Source: Lactuca virosa
Lineage: Eukaryota; Streptophyta; Magnoliopsida; Asterales; Asteraceae
NCBI GenBank assembly: GCA_928212115.1
Contig: CAKMRJ010005745.1
Coordinates: 78,003,871 to 78,067,870 of the forward strand
Length of the DNA: 64,000 nt
Reading direction: 5' to 3'
Shown in pieces: positions 33,372 to 45,503 of the stretch. The position numbers and the translations under genes are program-made. The number at the start of each line of letters is the position of its first letter. Position 1 is the stretch's first letter. The notes beneath the pieces were generated by a model. That model ran no database searches. It was not told where the DNA came from and was given only the letters and a program-made list of their open reading frames with translations.

Positions 33372-36300
33372 CATTATATAAACCATACATATTTGTGGCC
33401 CCTTAGAAATTAAGACATTGTCTTAAAAAACAAGGAGGTGAAATATGAAGCGTTGGATCTAAATTGGATGGTTTGGATTATTTTGTGGGTGATCCATGTG
33501 AATAGCTTACAACCAATCAGAATTAAGTATTTAAAGTTTACAACTGTTAATACAGAATGTACAAATATTAAAGCTTATTGAAACACTCTTGCTCATTCTC
33601 ATATGGATGAAGCTTTCACACACACAGACATAACACCCCCGTGCACCCTAATTCATTATATACCCTAAATTCCTTTCAATTACCATTGTTATCTACCTCA
33701 AAACACTAAATACACAACATCCCTAACCATCGCCACAACCCACCACAACCACCTCTAAGAGCTACCCTCATCACCACCGCCTGTGGTATCCTCTGCTCGC
33801 CAAGGTCACCATTGCTCCCTGTCAGCGATCCTCCGTCGTTTTCTTCCCTTTGGTTTTGTTTCGTTTGTTTAGACAACACCACAACCATGACCAGGAATAA
33901 CCCTTCTCACGGTAGCTACTGCTCCCCGCCGACCTCCCCTCTCACCTTCAAAAGCCAACGGTAAATCTTGACCCACCTACATTTGTTGTCGTTTTGTGAC
34001 GTTTAGTGTCATTTGTGTGTGTGTCGGTTGCTGTCATTTGCTGATGTTTGGTGCCATATGTTGTTTATGTGTGAACAAGCAACACCTTCATGACTATGAA
34101 AAACCACTAACGAGGGTTCTCTATACATTTTCATTCTATCTATATGTGTGAATCCAAATTTAAACAATGCTTGTTTTCTGTGGTTTTGATATAGATTTGA
34201 TAATGGTTTCATTTATGTGGTGTTGATATAATTTTTGTATCTGAATATGCAGAAAAAATGAAATATATGGGAAAGGCAGATGAGACGAAGCGAAAATGAA
34301 ATCAATACGGTGTTAGTACAATATTGAATGTGCGATTTAGGTTTTATTTATGACGAATGCAAGATCGAACCAAAAAATCTAGAAGGGGGTTGAAGGGGAT
34401 ATGTGTTGGAAGGACAGTTATGGGTTTGGGTTTGCTTTAGGCTTGGGTTTGGGGTTCTTGCTCCATTACTGATTGTTTTGTGTTGCGAATATATCCACCA
34501 GATCTACAACAATTAGATTAATTTGTTTTTTCAAAATACCCATTACTGACTGGTATTCATATTCTGTAGTTTGTGGTTTTAGATTAATGGAACCAGGTTT
34601 AAGATACACAGATGTTTCGTTGTTATTTGATTATTCATTTTCCGATCTTTGGTTTCAGATCTATATCGTATATATGTGAAGCTATTAATAGATAAACAAA
34701 TTTATCAGCTTTTAGATAGATGGAATAAGAAATTTTATGTTGTGGTTAGTAAATTTTAAGAAATATTGGATTTTTTTTTGTATTTTCATGTGTTGTTTTA
34801 GTTCCATTTATTCTTTTGCACAAATATGATTAGATCTCTTAAATTAAATTTAAATACCTAACATCCTTTTGTATAATTATGTAATTGTTTTTACTAAGCT
34901 CCTTAGTTTGAAGCGTTTTTATTTTTTGAAGTCATAGTTTTAATTATCAATTATGTGTTATGACACAAAATATTAACTAAAAGATAATAATATTTTTTAA
35001 TTATTGTTTTTGAGATACTAATGTGTTTATTAAAAAACGAAAAGTCATATATTGGATTTTTAGTTTAGATGAGTCAAATATGACTTCCTTGTCTTCCTAG
35101 GGTAAAGGTGTATAAGATTACTTTATTGAACATGTGCCTTCTGAAAAAAAATCTTTTGAGGGATTTTGTTGTTAAAAATTGTAACACGGCCTTTAACTTT
35201 CTTTATTAAACGTCATTAACGTGACTTTCTTTGGCACCAGTGAGACGTCAAATTTTCTATTCAATGATCTTTTGAATATTAAATAACTAAATAAGATAAT
35301 AATTCGATTTAATTTTAAAGCGTCTTGATATTAAATTTATTTTATTTATTTAAGTTTTAGACCTCATATTTTCATTTATGTCAAATTTGGAATTATATCC
35401 TACTTTTTTAATACTAAAGTTGGATGGTAAATCATTTCTTAAAATACATGTGGTGATGGGAGGCCAACAAACCCGCCTAACAAAAGTATATAGATTTTGG
35501 TTTTAAATTAATTAAAAAAAACGCAATTAATTTCTTAAGCCATTTAAACATTATTCCATGATGGTTTTTGAACATAATATTTTTTAATATAAGTTAATCG
35601 CTTATTTGTAAGTATTTTTTAGATGGTAGTTTTTGAACTTTTATGTTAACATATAAATCCAAAAAACTAGAAATATTATTTGTAGTTGACATAGAATTAT
35701 ATTAAAAAATATATTTTCTAAAACATGTATTACAATCTTTATGATTTAGTTTTATAAATATCATAATTATTCTATCAATGTAGAAATATATTAAAAATAG
35801 ACATTTTTGACATATAGTAAAAGCGGTTTTTGCAAACATACGTAATTTGGGTGATTCTAATGACTATAGTTATAAAAGAAACAATGTAAATACTGATTTT
35901 AAGTTTTTCTTTAAAATCTACTTAAGTCATACATCTTTTTATAAGTTTTTTATAATATATATATAAAAAATAGAGAATTTTAAAAACTTCTTGCGATCTC
36001 TTTATTGTCACGCGGGAATATAGGATAGACAATAGTAACTCAAACCGAACTAGACTATTTTTTTTGTATGTTTTTATTTAAGAACAAGGATAAGAATAGA
36101 CATAGACAAATAATAAAATAAAGAGTAAACTACACGAATGGTCCTTGTAGTTTGTGTTAGTTTGTATTTTTGGTCTCTAAATTATTATTTTTTAACTTGA
36201 AAAGCCATTACAATTTGATTTTGTTGTCTCTAACTAAATCCTCCACTCGATAACCGGGATGAAAATACATTAGTTTCAAATAACCGACAACTTACTTATA

Positions 36301-36634
36301 TATAATATCTAATAGTATTATTTTTTTCTTAAAACTAATAACAAAAAAAAAAATACTATACAATTTACATAAGTAAATAAGACTTTCACATGATGCATTT
36401 CATAGATGACTTTCATATTAAAACTAAGGAAAAAAGATCATCATCGAAAACAAAGTATTCACCGAATGAAAACATTTGACGCCCGTAGAAAGGGAAACAA
36501 ACCGTCTCTCGAAAATTAACCGGTGATAGAGAAAACTTATATTCAAATACTCGCCAATAGAAATGAATCGCCGCTCGGAACTATTAATTGTAAAAGACTG
36601 CTCGCCGACGCTGCATCGCGCGGGTACACTACTA

Positions 36635-36635
<1 letters not shown>
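33371..36635. other. AT-rich intergenic region
   Basis: No gene, RNA gene or complete element seen. 36120-36240 (GAGTAAACTACACGAATGGTCCTTGTAG) is a dispersed-repeat type common in plants, perhaps a transposon end; its boundaries are unclear. Confidence 0.4.

Positions 36636-36700
<65 letters not shown>
36636..36700. repeat. (TA)n microsatellite at the broken end of element E LTR
   Basis: About 64 bases of TA. Element E LTR sequence begins just after it. Confidence 0.9.
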
Positions 36701-36703
<3 letters not shown>

Positions 36704-36714
36704 TTTGTGATATT

Positions 36715-37112
36715 TGCATGGAAGACCGTGAGGGTAGCCCATGAAATTTCAAGGAAAGACATTGGGGTAGCCCATGACACTTAGCTGTAAGAGTATGGGG
36801 GTAGCCTATGGCATTTCAAGGAAAGACCATGGGGGTAGCCCATGGAAAATGTATGGTATGTGGTATTTAGGGGAACTCACTAAGCTTTATGCTTACAGTT
36901 TTATGTTTAAATGTTTTTCAGGTACTTCTGGTTCCAAGGGGAAGAGCTCGACGTGATTGCATCGCATCCACCAGTGTTCCACATATTCCAACTTTTTGGT
37001 CCTCTAAGAATTATTTGATACGATTTCATACTTGATGGTTTTGGGAATGAATGAATGAATTTTTGGTTGGTTTTAAAACAAAATTTTTATTTAGTATTTT
37101 TGGGACGTTACA
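36715..37112 (+). repeat. Partial LTR of element E
   Basis: Contains three to four copies of a ~38-bp unit with GGGGGTAGCCCATGG and ATTTCAAGGAAAGAC (36725-36850). It is followed by GGGGAACTCACTAAGCTTTA and GGTACTTCTGGTTCCAAGGG, which also occur, slightly changed, near the end of LTR F (40145-40225). Confidence 0.82.
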
Positions 37113-38040
37113 GGTTGGTAGCAGAGCCTTGGTTTGAGGGATTCGGGTACACTATCGAGTGTGTCTGGACTCAAACTAGGGAAGTCGTAAAAACTAATAA
37201 AACAGTTTTCAATAAAGGTTTTTGGTAAAATAAAAAGGTGTGATGCATACAATCGGCCGAGCTTAAGTAAGTATTTCCCAAAATACCCATACAAGTTTTG
37301 TGATTAATGCTTGGTTATGAGTATATGATGACTACATGCTGGAATAAGGCTAAGGATTTTCTGAGAATTGCGTGATAGATCGATAGGAGGAATGCCTTTT
37401 TCCTAATATTTGAGCTTTAGAATTGCATGCTAGTATGGGTTTCAGTTATGAGATAGAATGACATGATTAGATGATTGTTGGTTTAGATTACTTGATGCTT
37501 GAATGTTGTTTGCTTTGTGTTTTTAGAGACCTCCAAAAATATCAGCTAATTATTAAGCGAATATATTAGGTTACATGTTAGGGATTAGATAATTTTATAA
37601 GGTTAGGTTTAACTCTATTGCACAACTCTTGTCTGAGTCCAACCATTGTAGTGTGAGACCTCGCAATCGAAGAATTATCTAGTGCTTGTGGCATGTAATT
37701 GTACCCGTGAGGTAGTTAGAATATATTAGAGGGAGTTTATTCTATAACTGATAACGGAGAGTGGTGTGAGGTGGGAATCCTAGGAGAGCCTAGGAAGAAT
37801 GCTAGTCTTTGTGAGCGCAAGATAGCAAGGTTTTTCATGAATCGTAAGGAAGTAACTTAGAGGATTCGGGATCGTTGTTGAGGAAAGTACAGATAGATGT
37901 GGAAGGTAGTATTGGGCCCGTACTACTAAAAGAATAGGATCCGTACTCGAACCAAGGAATGTCTCGAGGATTCTAGGGAGCTTGTAGAGTGTGAAGTTGC
38001 TTGAGCATATTTTGATGGTTTTATGTTTTGTATTTCAGTA
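37113..38040 (+). other. Primer site and leader of element E
   Basis: The primer-site copy is mutated (GGTAGCAGAG for GGTATCAGAG). The leader resembles those of F and A (GACTCAAACTAGGGAAG; GTCCAACCATTGTAGTG; GTGGAAGGTAGTATTGGGCC). Non-coding. Confidence 0.75.
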
Positions 38041-38426
38041 TCGTGGTCACTCGAGGTTCTGGTTCTGACATTGGTATGGGTCCGACCCCTAGGGACGAAG
38101 CATTTCACGAGTGGATGTGAGAGTTCATTTCATCTGAGATTACTCGCAGTATTCTAGAGCAAACTCCTGTAATCTTCAGTACGATCAAGGAGGGTATCAT
38201 GGAGGTCTTGGACTAGCGTCTGGGTGCATTTCAGACCGAGGTAATGGCTATGGTGAGCACACTCTCTCTAAACTTTCAGGAGTTTCGTGCATGTGGGGCT
38301 CCTGGGGCTCCTGAGTTCTCGGGAAGAAGGAACCGATTTTTAGTTGACGGTGGCTGGAGTATGTGACGAACGCTTTTCGGACGAGCTTCTGCCCTGAGGG
38401 GTCTATGGTAAGATATACATCCTGTC
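38041..38426 (+). pseudogene. gag: Element E gag start, decayed
   Basis: Aligns by eye to the first ~130 codons of gag A and F: recognisable EITRSILEQTPVIF-like, IKEGIMEVL-like and FQEFRACGAP-like stretches. A TGA near 38118 and a TAG near 38214 interrupt it. It is cut at 38427 by LTR F. Confidence 0.78.
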
Positions 38427-40431
38427 TGTAACGCCCTATTTCTGGTATGTAATTTAAATATAGTATTTTCCCTTCTTATGAGGAACTCGGCGAGTCAGTA
38501 GCCCGAGTCGACGAGTAGAGACGAGATTTGCACGTGTTTTTAGTGGGCGACTCGACAAGTCCGTTTCCCAAACTCGGCGAGTCCGCCAGTCTGGGTGAAA
38601 CCCTAAATCCCAGGGTTTGTACCCTATTTAAACGTCATTATAGCCTCCTACCCCAGCCTCCAGCACCTCCAGAGCCTTACTCTGTAAACCCTAGTCCCCA
38701 TTGTTGAGCTTGAGTGTTTTGTGCTAGCTTGGGAGTTGTAGAAGAAAAGAAAGGAAAGAAGACCAATATAAGAGAAAGGAGATCCATAATCTAGCTTCCA
38801 TTTGCTACATATTCTGGTAATAAAGTTATCACCTTGCTTATTCTTCCATTAAACCCTCTTTTATGCTTGTTTATGGTTCTCTTGGAACTTTATATGATTC
38901 AAACTCGAGAATTGAACTCTCCTTAGGATGGAAACCATAGATCTGGATGTTATTGAGCTCTAGGAGCTCAATGTAGCTACCTTTATGCAGATATAGCCTT
39001 GTTCCAAACCCTAAGTGGTTATTGTTGGATGATTTTGGTGTTTAAGCCCCATTCTCTTGTGCATGCATGTAAAGTTGGAAACTTTACGTATAAAACCAGC
39101 CCTAGAAGCCCAGATCTATGAACTGGATGCACTGAAATCGACTAGAATTGACTGTATAGTAATGGAATGCATGAGACTCGGCGAGTCTACGCCATGACTC
39201 GGCGAGTCCAAGGCAATCTTCTTGCCTCAGGAACAGACTCGACAAGTTGTTCATACAACTCAACGAGTCACATGCTGGACGTGTTCATACGATGAAGGAG
39301 AACTCCAAGAGTTGTTCATACAACTCGGCGAGTCGGATGAAGTTAGACTCGATGTTAGTATCAAAGAAGAACTCGTCGAGTCTTTGCCAAACTCGACGAG
39401 TTGAAGCGGGAAGAGGATTAGAAAGGATGTTAGGGACTCGGCGAGTTGGCGGCCCAACTCGGCGAGTCCGGTCAACTGAAAGTTGACTTTGACCAGAATG
39501 TTGACTTTGACCAGGGGTAAAATAGTCATTTTACCCTGAGAGTAGTTATCAGTATCTGATTTAGTGCTTATGAGGTTTGTAGCCGGGGAGTTCTGGAGCA
39601 GCAGTCATCCAGTTTCAGATTTAGCATCTCAACAGCCAGCGTTACGAGGTGAGTTTCCTTCCAGTAGGAACGGGTCTATGGCCACAATGCCGACCCATTT
39701 AGTTAGCAGTAGTTCCGGACTTCGGTCCTATGCAATAGTTCAGTGTGCTTGATGTCTTTGTGATTCAAGCATGTCTTTGTGTTATGTGTTCCGGACTTCG
39801 GTTCGATGCAGTATGCAGTATATGTGTTTATGCTAGTAGATATGATTATGATATGCTATGTTCAGTTAGTTCCCGGACTTCGGTCCGATGCATAGGGCGA
39901 GGCCCTGGTTAGTTCTGGACTTCGGTCCGATGCAGTTTCCGGACTTTTGTCCGATGCAGAGGGCAAGGCCCTGGTTAGTTCCGGACTTCGGTCCGATGCA
40001 GTTTCCGGACTTCGGTCTGATGCAGAGGGCAAGGCCCTGGTTAGTTCCGGACTTCGGTCCGATGCAATTTCCAGACTTCGGTCCGATGCAGTGGGCAAGG
40101 CCCAATACGTGTTTATATGTTATTGTATGGTATATGGTAGCTTGGGGGAGCTCACTAATCTTTGTGCTTACGATTTCAGTTTTTGGTTTCAGGTACTTCC
40201 GCTAGTAAGGGGAAAAGCTCGGGATGATGGCATGGCACGCACCACAGCTTCAGTTTATCCTGGGAGTTTATTTTGATATTTTTTTTGATATGTTTTGACA
40301 AAAGTTGAATTGATACATTCGCTTTTACATTTTGAGATATGCGATTCGTGGTTTTGCTAAATGTTAGATGATTTTATGATTTGATAATGTTTTAAAAACA
40401 AATTTTTGGGTTGTATTTTTTGGACGTTTCA
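38427..40431 (+). repeat. 5' LTR of element F (2005 bp)
   Basis: Opens TGTAACGCCCTATTTC and closes TTGGACGTTTCA beside the primer site. Contains ACTCGGCGAGT motifs at 38486-38583 and 39176-39475 and a tandem block at 39865-40103. Confidence 0.87.
39865..40103. repeat. Tandem block inside LTR F
   Basis: About seven copies of CCGGACTTCGGTCCGATGCA alternating with GAGGGCAAGGCCCTGGTTAG in a ~62-bp higher-order unit. Single copies of the core also occur at 39712 and 39790. The core is itself near-palindromic (GGACTTCGGTCC). Confidence 0.88.
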
Positions 40432-40951
40432 AGTTGGTATCAGAGCCTTGGTTTGAGGGATTCGGGCACACTTTCGGGTGTAACTGGACTCAAACTAAGG
40501 AAATGGTAAAAAGATTTTCAAAAGAAAAATGCTTTCGAAAGAATTATTGAGAAAAAAACTTAAAAAGAAAAGAGTTTTTGAAAAAGAGAAAGGTGTGTGG
40601 TGCATGTGATCAGCCGAGCTCAAGTAAGTACTCCCAAATTACCCATACAAGTTTATGTTATGATTATCAGTTTCAGTTTCAGTAGAACAACATGCTAGAA
40701 TAGGACTAAGGATCTAGGAGGATGCCTTATGTGCCTGCTATATGTGTTTCAGCTTTATGAGAATTTCATGCTAGTATGGAGTAGACAGTAATAGGATAGT
40801 CTGTTTAGGTTATGCCTGATAGTATGAGCTTAGCATTGTATGCTAGTGCAATTTCTTGATATGAGGATAGATTTACCTGAGTAGTTTCCTGTGTCTGAAT
40901 GCTGCTTGCTTTGTGCTTTGTGGGACTCGGAGTGATGGGAGTTAACTATTA
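40432..40951 (+). other. Primer site and first leader segment of element F
   Basis: TTGGTATCAGAGCCTTGG at 40434-40451 matches the plant initiator-Met-tRNA primer site. The leader that follows is non-coding and is split by element G. Confidence 0.8.
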
Positions 40952-42480
40952 TGACAACCCGAAATTTCTATTTTGTACAGCCATTCAAATCAATAAGAAG
41001 TCAGAACAGTTCTGCTAACTTTCAAGCTTTTTGGAATAAGTTTGAGCGTTTTAAAGTTAGTACTTCAATAGATATCAGGAGAGAGGATACCTTAGGGTTT
41101 ATTAAGTAGCTATAAGGTCCCAAAACTTCAAAAGTTTGGAGTTTACGGCCCAAATGGTATTAGGGCCGTAAACCCTAATGACTATATAAGTGAGACTTAG
41201 TTTATTTTAGCTTTTTTTCACATTTCCAAGACTAGAACCAATTCTTTCTCAAGTATCATCCCACTTTTCTTCAAGATCTTCAACTTGTAAGTGTTTCTAA
41301 GCCCTAGTAAGTTGATATCTACTCTAATCTAGTGATCTAACACACTTCCATCCGTGAAAACATTCCAAAAGTGTAGATCTTCAAGTTTCACCAAGAACAC
41401 CAAGAACACACACTAGTGTTCTTGGACTTTTAGCACCTTTTCAAGCTTCTACCTAGTAAGTACTTCTATCCTAGAGTGTTATAAGCCTTGTTACACTTCT
41501 AAACATCAAGAAAACACCCAAGAAAGTCAAGATCAAAGGTGTTTACGGTCCAAGATGTTCTTGGACCGCAAACCCTAAAAATGGTGCCAATGTGTGCCTT
41601 AGTCCCTACCAAGCCTTGCAAACTAGTTTAGATCTTAACCTTGATGTGCTTAGGACTCAAAACAACCAAAAGACCATAACCCATATGGGTTTACGGCCGT
41701 AAACACATGGAGAAGTGGTCCATGGGCTGTAAACTCCATTTAGGAGTGTATTGATGCCACAAACACTTCCAAAGGCTTAGACTTGAAGTTAGGATGCTTC
41801 ATTATGACTTTTAAGACTTCAAATCACAAAATGGTGGGAGTACCATGAGTTTACAGCCGTAAACTCATGGGTTTACGGCCGTAAACTCCAAAGGTGATGG
41901 TTACAAAACCGTAAACACCTATAGATGCCATTTCACTTCCCTTTGATGAATCACATGTGATTCCAACACTTGATCAAGGTGTTTCCTAGTCCCGGAAGGT
42001 GTTTCCTTTCATATAGTTGTTTATAAACACTATATTCATGTCAGTATGTTTCCTTATATGTCATTTAGGACTTGTTGTGTCTCGGGACTTCATTCGTGGA
42101 ACTTCTCATCCTTACACGCATACCCGTTTGAATCACCCACATCAGGTGAGTTCATACCCCGTAATGAATCTTTTAACTGTTTTAACTGTTTTAAGGGGGG
42201 GATACAAGTTGAACACAATGATAATTGTGTAAATGTTTGTTATAAACATCTTTCAAAATGTTGCTTATGTCACTAATAAGTTGTCAAAACATTTCAAAAC
42301 TCCTTTAAAAGTTATGTTACTTTTTAGTTATACAAAACTCTGTTTTTAAAGTACAAGCATAACTTAGTAGATAAATGAGTCTTTGCAATATCAGTCCAAG
42401 TAGAACATTAGTAAACTATAATAGGTATAGTTTAGGAGAATGCTATTCATTACTTCTAGTACAATGAAGCACACAAAGAA

Positions 42481-42546
42481 ACAATACCATACAGAACAAT
42501 ACCATACAAAACAATACCATACAGAACAATACCATACAGAACAAAC
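42481..42546. repeat. Short tandem of ACAATACCATACAGA in LTR G
   Basis: About four copies of a 15-base unit; the same array is in the other LTR at 60375-60440. Confidence 0.9.
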
Positions 42547-43091
42547 AAGTAAGGTTGCTATAGCATGAGAACACACAATACATGATCTAATTATACCAAT
42601 GAATCACTAACGCATTGTTTTAAACAAAAGGTGATAGTTATATTGGGTATACATGATCATATACTTTAATGTGAATTACATGGCTTGCAAGAAGTTGCAG
42701 AGGTCGTGTTTGGTCCCCCTAATCTCTTGACAAGGAGAGCGTTTAATAAGGGTTCTAGCTTTCACATTATAACTGTAATAAAACACTTATGTTTTTAGGT
42801 TATTAGTACATCCGCATGTCATTATAAACGACAACTGTGTACTTAAAATTTCCATTACTTTCGTAAAGTGACAGTACCACTTGAAAGTTGAACTCCAACT
42901 ATGTTAGAGTTATAAACTAGGGAAATGATACTTTTTACAATCGACAAATGGAACAGTCGAGTCTAGCACAGAACAGAAGATGCCTTGGTAGAAGGCTACA
43001 ATTAAAGGATAGGACCATAATGCTAGTCTTATGATTCCTTAATGTATACATCACGGGATACATATATACCAATAGGATCCGACAGCTAATA

Positions 43092-43160
43092 GGATGTGTG
43101 CTCTCCGCTTCATTTCCTGTTCCTCGTTGGGTTGTGGGCTTGGAACGGATTCACCCAATC
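43092..43160 (+). repeat. Hairpin motif copy a (element G LTR)
   Basis: Outer arms GATGTGTG / CACCCAATC, inner arms CCGCTTCA / TGGAACGG, shared loop GTTCCTCGTTGGGTTGTG. Repeated at 60986-61054 in the 3' LTR. Confidence 0.7.
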
Positions 43161-43447
43161 TATTATCTACCCGATTCTATATATATGTATGCTTAGTATA
43201 CATTAAGTCATCATAAGGGTACCAGGTATGGGTCAGGTTATAGAACACAGACTCAAGCACATTTTTTCTAGTACAAAACATACTTTCCAAAATCAGTACT
43301 TTTGGTATACAAAACTAGAAACTTCCCAGTAAAGGGTTTAATCCATTTTATTAAACCAATTCAATTTTAAAGACTTTAGGTGAGTAACTCTATAATACCT
43401 TAGTTTATACATCATGTTTATATATAAAACTAATACCCAATAGGTAG

Positions 43448-43516
43448 TTGGATGTGTGTTTTCCGCCTTACTTCCTGTTCCTCGTTGGGTTGTGGGCTTA
43501 GGGCAGATTCACTCAA
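43448..43516 (+). repeat. Hairpin motif copy b (element G LTR)
   Basis: Outer arms TTGGATG / CACTCAA, inner arms CCGCCTTA / TAGGGCAG, shared loop GTTCCTCGTTGGGTTGTG. Repeated at 61342-61410. Confidence 0.7.
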
Positions 43517-43724
43517 TTAACTTTCTATTCGATATTAGATTATATATAGCAGTATAAACTAAGCTATTATAAAAGTAGTCATTGTGGTCACCATTTTATA
43601 TTAAGAAATAAGGGTTTTCTTAAAAGAACTTTTCATTAGATATAAAGGAACCATTACAATTAACTCCATGAGTAACAAGTGAATACACTAGGGTTATATA
43701 TGACAACGATCTAACAACCAATAG

Positions 43725-43792
43725 GATGTGTGCTATCCGCCTTACTTTTTGTTCCTCGTTGGGTTGTGAGCTTAGGGCAGATGCGCACAATC
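43725..43792 (+). repeat. Hairpin motif copy c (element G LTR)
   Basis: Outer arms GATGTGTGC / GCGCACAATC (9 pairs with a bulged A), inner arms CCGCCTTA / TAGGGCAG. Repeated at 61619-61686. Confidence 0.72.
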
Positions 43793-44300
43793 GATTGTTT
43801 ATTTACTCTGAGTCCTATATAACTTGTACCCACTTAGTACCCATAGAAAGGCTTGTAGTGTCATTTTACTTAACTTTCATCAAAGTAGGAAATATAGGAT
43901 TTTCTAGAGGAACATGCGAACTTTTCAAAACAGAACTTACAGCTTACACCACTTTTACATATACATTTTCAACCACATTTTACAGCTTACTCACATCACT
44001 AAAATCTTATGAACTCACCAGCTTAATTGCTTATCAACTCTTTCAAATAACTTGTATTCTCAGGAGACTATTAGACAGGTGCTCGTGCTGGGAAATCAGA
44101 AGATGGAGCATTATAGCTTCAAGTCTTGTTTGGTTATTTGTTTATGAATTCTATGTTTTGTGAACACACACATTGTAAACACTTTCTTTCTAAATGAAAT
44201 GGTTGTTCATTACTTGCTTACCATATACATATCTCGTGATACTAAACATGACGTCCTCCACCCCTGAACGTTTCCGCCGTTCCGGTTTTGGGGTGTGACA

Positions 44301-45431
44301 GATTGGTATAAGAGCATTGTTTATAGTGAACTAAGTATATCAACCAATAAAAGATATACAGCTATTAATGCAATGGGGTTTAGTGCTCTGGATAATGATA
44401 TATTTTAAAGTATAACTACAAGTTATAAAAATATACCTACTTGTTTATACATGTACATAATAGCACTAGTGTCACGAGGAGAACAGAACTAAAGTATTTA
44501 AAGGTTGAGCACTGTCGTCAACCTGAACAGTTATGTACTCATAGCTAGGATCAATATAGCCTGATCAACTATATTCATTCGAGATGTGACCGACATGTGT
44601 TTGGGATTGATGGGGTGTTGCAACAGTGTTAAAACTTACCAGAACAGCAGAACAAGTATATTCAGAGTTAGAATACTATAGGAGTATTTTAGTCCAGATA
44701 AATAACTTATGTGAGAACTTAAAAGACCCTTACGGATAGGTCTATAATATTGCAATGTATATTCCTAAAGTTTTATATATAATCAAGATCTTATAGACTT
44801 AGAATCTGTGGCCTACGCTTCGCTATCCATTCCTCTTAAGGGAGTAGTGTTGAGGTAGGACCACTTATTCGAAGGTCTATTTAATCTTCAATTATATATA
44901 AACTTGTGTACCTTGTACAATTATAGGAAGACTCCGTAAGGATCACCCCATCCTTAAAGCTCATAGATTCTTTAGTCACATTCATTCTCGCACAACAAGC
45001 CCAAATAGATGTAACCACTTCCTCATAGTATACAACAGAAGAGTCCAGGAGGAACAAGAGCAAGTTCATGAGAAGTTTTCAAAGAAAGATCAGCCGAAGT
45101 AACCAAAACGTCTTACACGTCACATTAATAAATATTAATCTTGTTAATTTATTGAGCGAGTGGAAACACTGCTCACATTACATGTGTTAGGATTATTTTC
45201 TTACATGCAGCTGGTAACAATTATTCAGGAAACAAATATTCATTCGAGGATAGTTATTTCAAATTCATAGAGTTTTTTTTGGTATAGACTCATTTATGAA
45301 TTGTTTCTAGAACCCTGTGGAAGTCAGGACCCGATACATCCAGAACTAGGATAACCTTGTCTTTTCCGCTTTTGGCTAGTGTCCATTGCTATAGACTTAT
45401 TCCGTCTCATCTTTGTTTTCTTTTAGCAAAG
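44301..45431 (+). other. Primer site and leader of element G
   Basis: ATTGGTATAAGAGCATTG follows the LTR, a variant of the usual Met-tRNA primer site. The leader is non-coding. At 44808-44864 GTGGCCTAC pairs with GTAGGACCAC, a possible hairpin. Confidence 0.75.
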
Positions 45432-45503
45432 ATGCCTCCTCGCAGATCACCCAGACACACTACCCCGATAACTCCAATACCGCCTCCTTCGCAAGTCGAT
45501 ATG
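45432..45503 (+). pseudogene. gag: Element G gag, first 24 codons, cut by element H
   Basis: The ATG at 45432 opens MPPRRSPRHTTPITPIPPPS, a proline-rich start typical of gypsy gag proteins. It breaks at 45503, where the Athila-like LTR begins. The rest lies at 56539-57674. Confidence 0.85.

Larger units (their letters stand above)
36715..38426 (+). mobile_element. Element E: truncated gypsy element, host of the nest
   Basis: Only the 3' end of one LTR (36715-37112, ending GGACGTTACA), a mutated primer site TTGGTAGCAGAGCCTTGG (37115-37132), a leader and the first part of gag remain before element F begins at 38427. The LTR's 5' portion is lost at the (TA)n tract. Gag is heavily mutated, so E is the oldest layer of the nest. 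Confidence 0.82.
38427..40951 (+). mobile_element. Element F: gypsy element, left part (continues at 62195)
   Basis: LTR 38427-40431, primer site and first ~500 bases of leader. It is interrupted at 40951 by element G and resumes at 62195 with the rest of the leader and gag. F's gag is in turn cut by LTR I at 63287. Its gag start is nearly identical to A's, so both belong to the same broad Tekay/Del-like group. Confidence 0.88.
40952..44300 (+). repeat. 5' LTR of element G (3349 bp)
   Basis: Opens TGACAACCCGAAATTTC and closes TTTGGGGTGTGACA. Holds GTTTACGGCCGTAAAC palindromes (41145-41910), an ACAATACCATACAG tandem (42482-42542) and three diverged copies of a hairpin-bearing repeat (43092-43792). 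Unusually long for a plant LTR. Confidence 0.95.

Noticed and set aside
26735..33500. Helitron ends suggested by (TA)n followed by AGCTAGGTTCAAAT (26745) and GTTGGATCTAAATTGGATGG (33453)
   Set aside because: No 3' hairpin plus CTRR end or RepHel coding could be shown.
43726..44163. A 145-codon + frame present in both LTRs of element G (also 61620-62057)
   Set aside because: It overlaps hairpin copy c and is shared only because LTRs are copies. Low-complexity composition, no family resemblance.
40952..44300. Retrozyme-type hammerhead ribozyme in LTR G
   Set aside because: Looked for the CTGATGA..GAAA core around the hairpins; not present.
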